Assembly (NCBI GenBank): GCA_904501685.1
Contig: CAJGBX010000029.1
Location: forward strand, 1-14,366
Source: Clostridiaceae bacterium
GTDB taxonomy: Bacteria > Bacillota > Clostridia > Oscillospirales > Acutalibacteraceae
Length of the DNA: 14,366 nucleotides
Reading direction: 5' to 3'
In this document: piece after piece, positions 14,082 to 14,366 of the stretch
Layout: every line of letters begins with the position of its first letter
Position numbering within the stretch: position 1 is the stretch's first letter
Position numbers and translations under genes: made by a program
Notes under the pieces: model-generated
Database searches by the model: none
What the model was told of the DNA's origin: nothing
Seen by the model: only the letters and a program-made list of their open reading frames with translations

Positions 14082-14366
14082 TCAATCTCCGCCGATACTG
14101 CGGAATTTTAGTGCTTCATTTTGTATTTGCACCAGCTTATAATATATACCTTTAGTCTTAATAAGTTCATTATGCGTTCCGCTTTCGGCAATCCTGCCGT
14201 TCTCAATTACTATCAGCTTATCGGCATTTTTCAAGGTTGAAATTCTATGCGCAATCGACAAGGTTGTTCTGCCCTTTGAAAGCTTTTCCAAGGCATTCTG
14301 GATGTTCCGCTCGGTCTCGGTATCTACCGCCGCCGTAGCCTCATCCAAAATAAGTATTTTAGGGTC
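14082..14366 (-). CDS. ABC exporter ATPase, C-terminal end (partial)
   Basis: 94 residues of the C-terminus of an ABC ATPase; the gene continues beyond the right edge. The fragment starts inside Walker B (ILILDEA, with the catalytic Glu) and includes the D-loop (AAVDTE), the switch His in SIAHR and the terminal ESGTHNEL. Over its whole length it aligns without gaps to the end of the complete ABC protein of this cluster, about two thirds identical by eye, so the two are paralogues and likely form a heterodimer. A TTG at 14346-14348 is an internal Leu codon, not a start. It ends with TGA 13 bases before the DUF1854 start, which suggests one operon read ABC, DUF1854, ABC. Confidence 0.93.
   Translation of the reverse strand, partial: DPKILILDEATAAVDTETERNIQNALEKLSKGRTTLSIAHRISTLKNADKLIVIENGRIAESGTHNELIKTKGIYYKLVQIQNEALKFRSIGGD

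Overview
The window looks like the chromosome of a low-GC, endospore-forming Firmicute of the class Clostridia. The basis is a clear spoIIID gene with a sigma-E-type promoter, AGGAGG-like ribosome binding sites, a ptsG-ptsH-ptsI operon and an HPr of a divergent type. A gut Oscillospiraceae/Ruminococcaceae-like host is an inference. Almost all genes lie on the minus strand. There is no tRNA, rRNA, insertion sequence, phage gene or CRISPR array. No stretch longer than about 300 bases lacks a gene.

Layout in plus-strand order: (1) 2-163, the 3' end of a cysteine-rich, probably redox-active protein (+), converging on spoIIID (221-469, -), with a bidirectional hairpin between them. (2) 589-4691 (-), a sugar phosphotransferase operon transcribed ptsG-like EIICBA, then ptsH (HPr), then ptsI (Enzyme I). 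A small hairpin sits between ptsH and ptsI, and a 42-bp perfect palindrome follows ptsI, just upstream of the spoIIID promoter. (3) 4853-5800 (+), a single membrane-bound GT2 glycosyltransferase with a near-consensus sigma-A promoter and a strong terminator. (4) 5858-11192 (-), a four-gene transcription unit read as a leucine-rich-repeat lipoprotein, endonuclease III (nth), an SbcD/YhaO-like metallophosphoesterase and an SbcC/YhaN-like AAA ATPase. It has its own extended -10 promoter. (5) 11315-14366 (-), the end of one ABC exporter gene, a DUF1854 protein gene and a second complete ABC exporter gene that carries an unusual N-terminal domain and zinc ribbon.

How the genes work together: the PTS genes make a complete phosphorelay (PEP to EI to HPr to EIIA to EIIB to sugar), probably for glucose or a related sugar. 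SpoIIID is the mother-cell sporulation regulator, insulated from PTS read-through by the palindrome. The nth, metallophosphoesterase and AAA genes form a DNA-repair set, with translational coupling between the last two, and it is unexpectedly headed by a secreted LRR lipoprotein. The two ABC half-transporters and the DUF1854 protein probably form one complex of unknown substrate. This last cluster is the most likely place for poorly described biology here.
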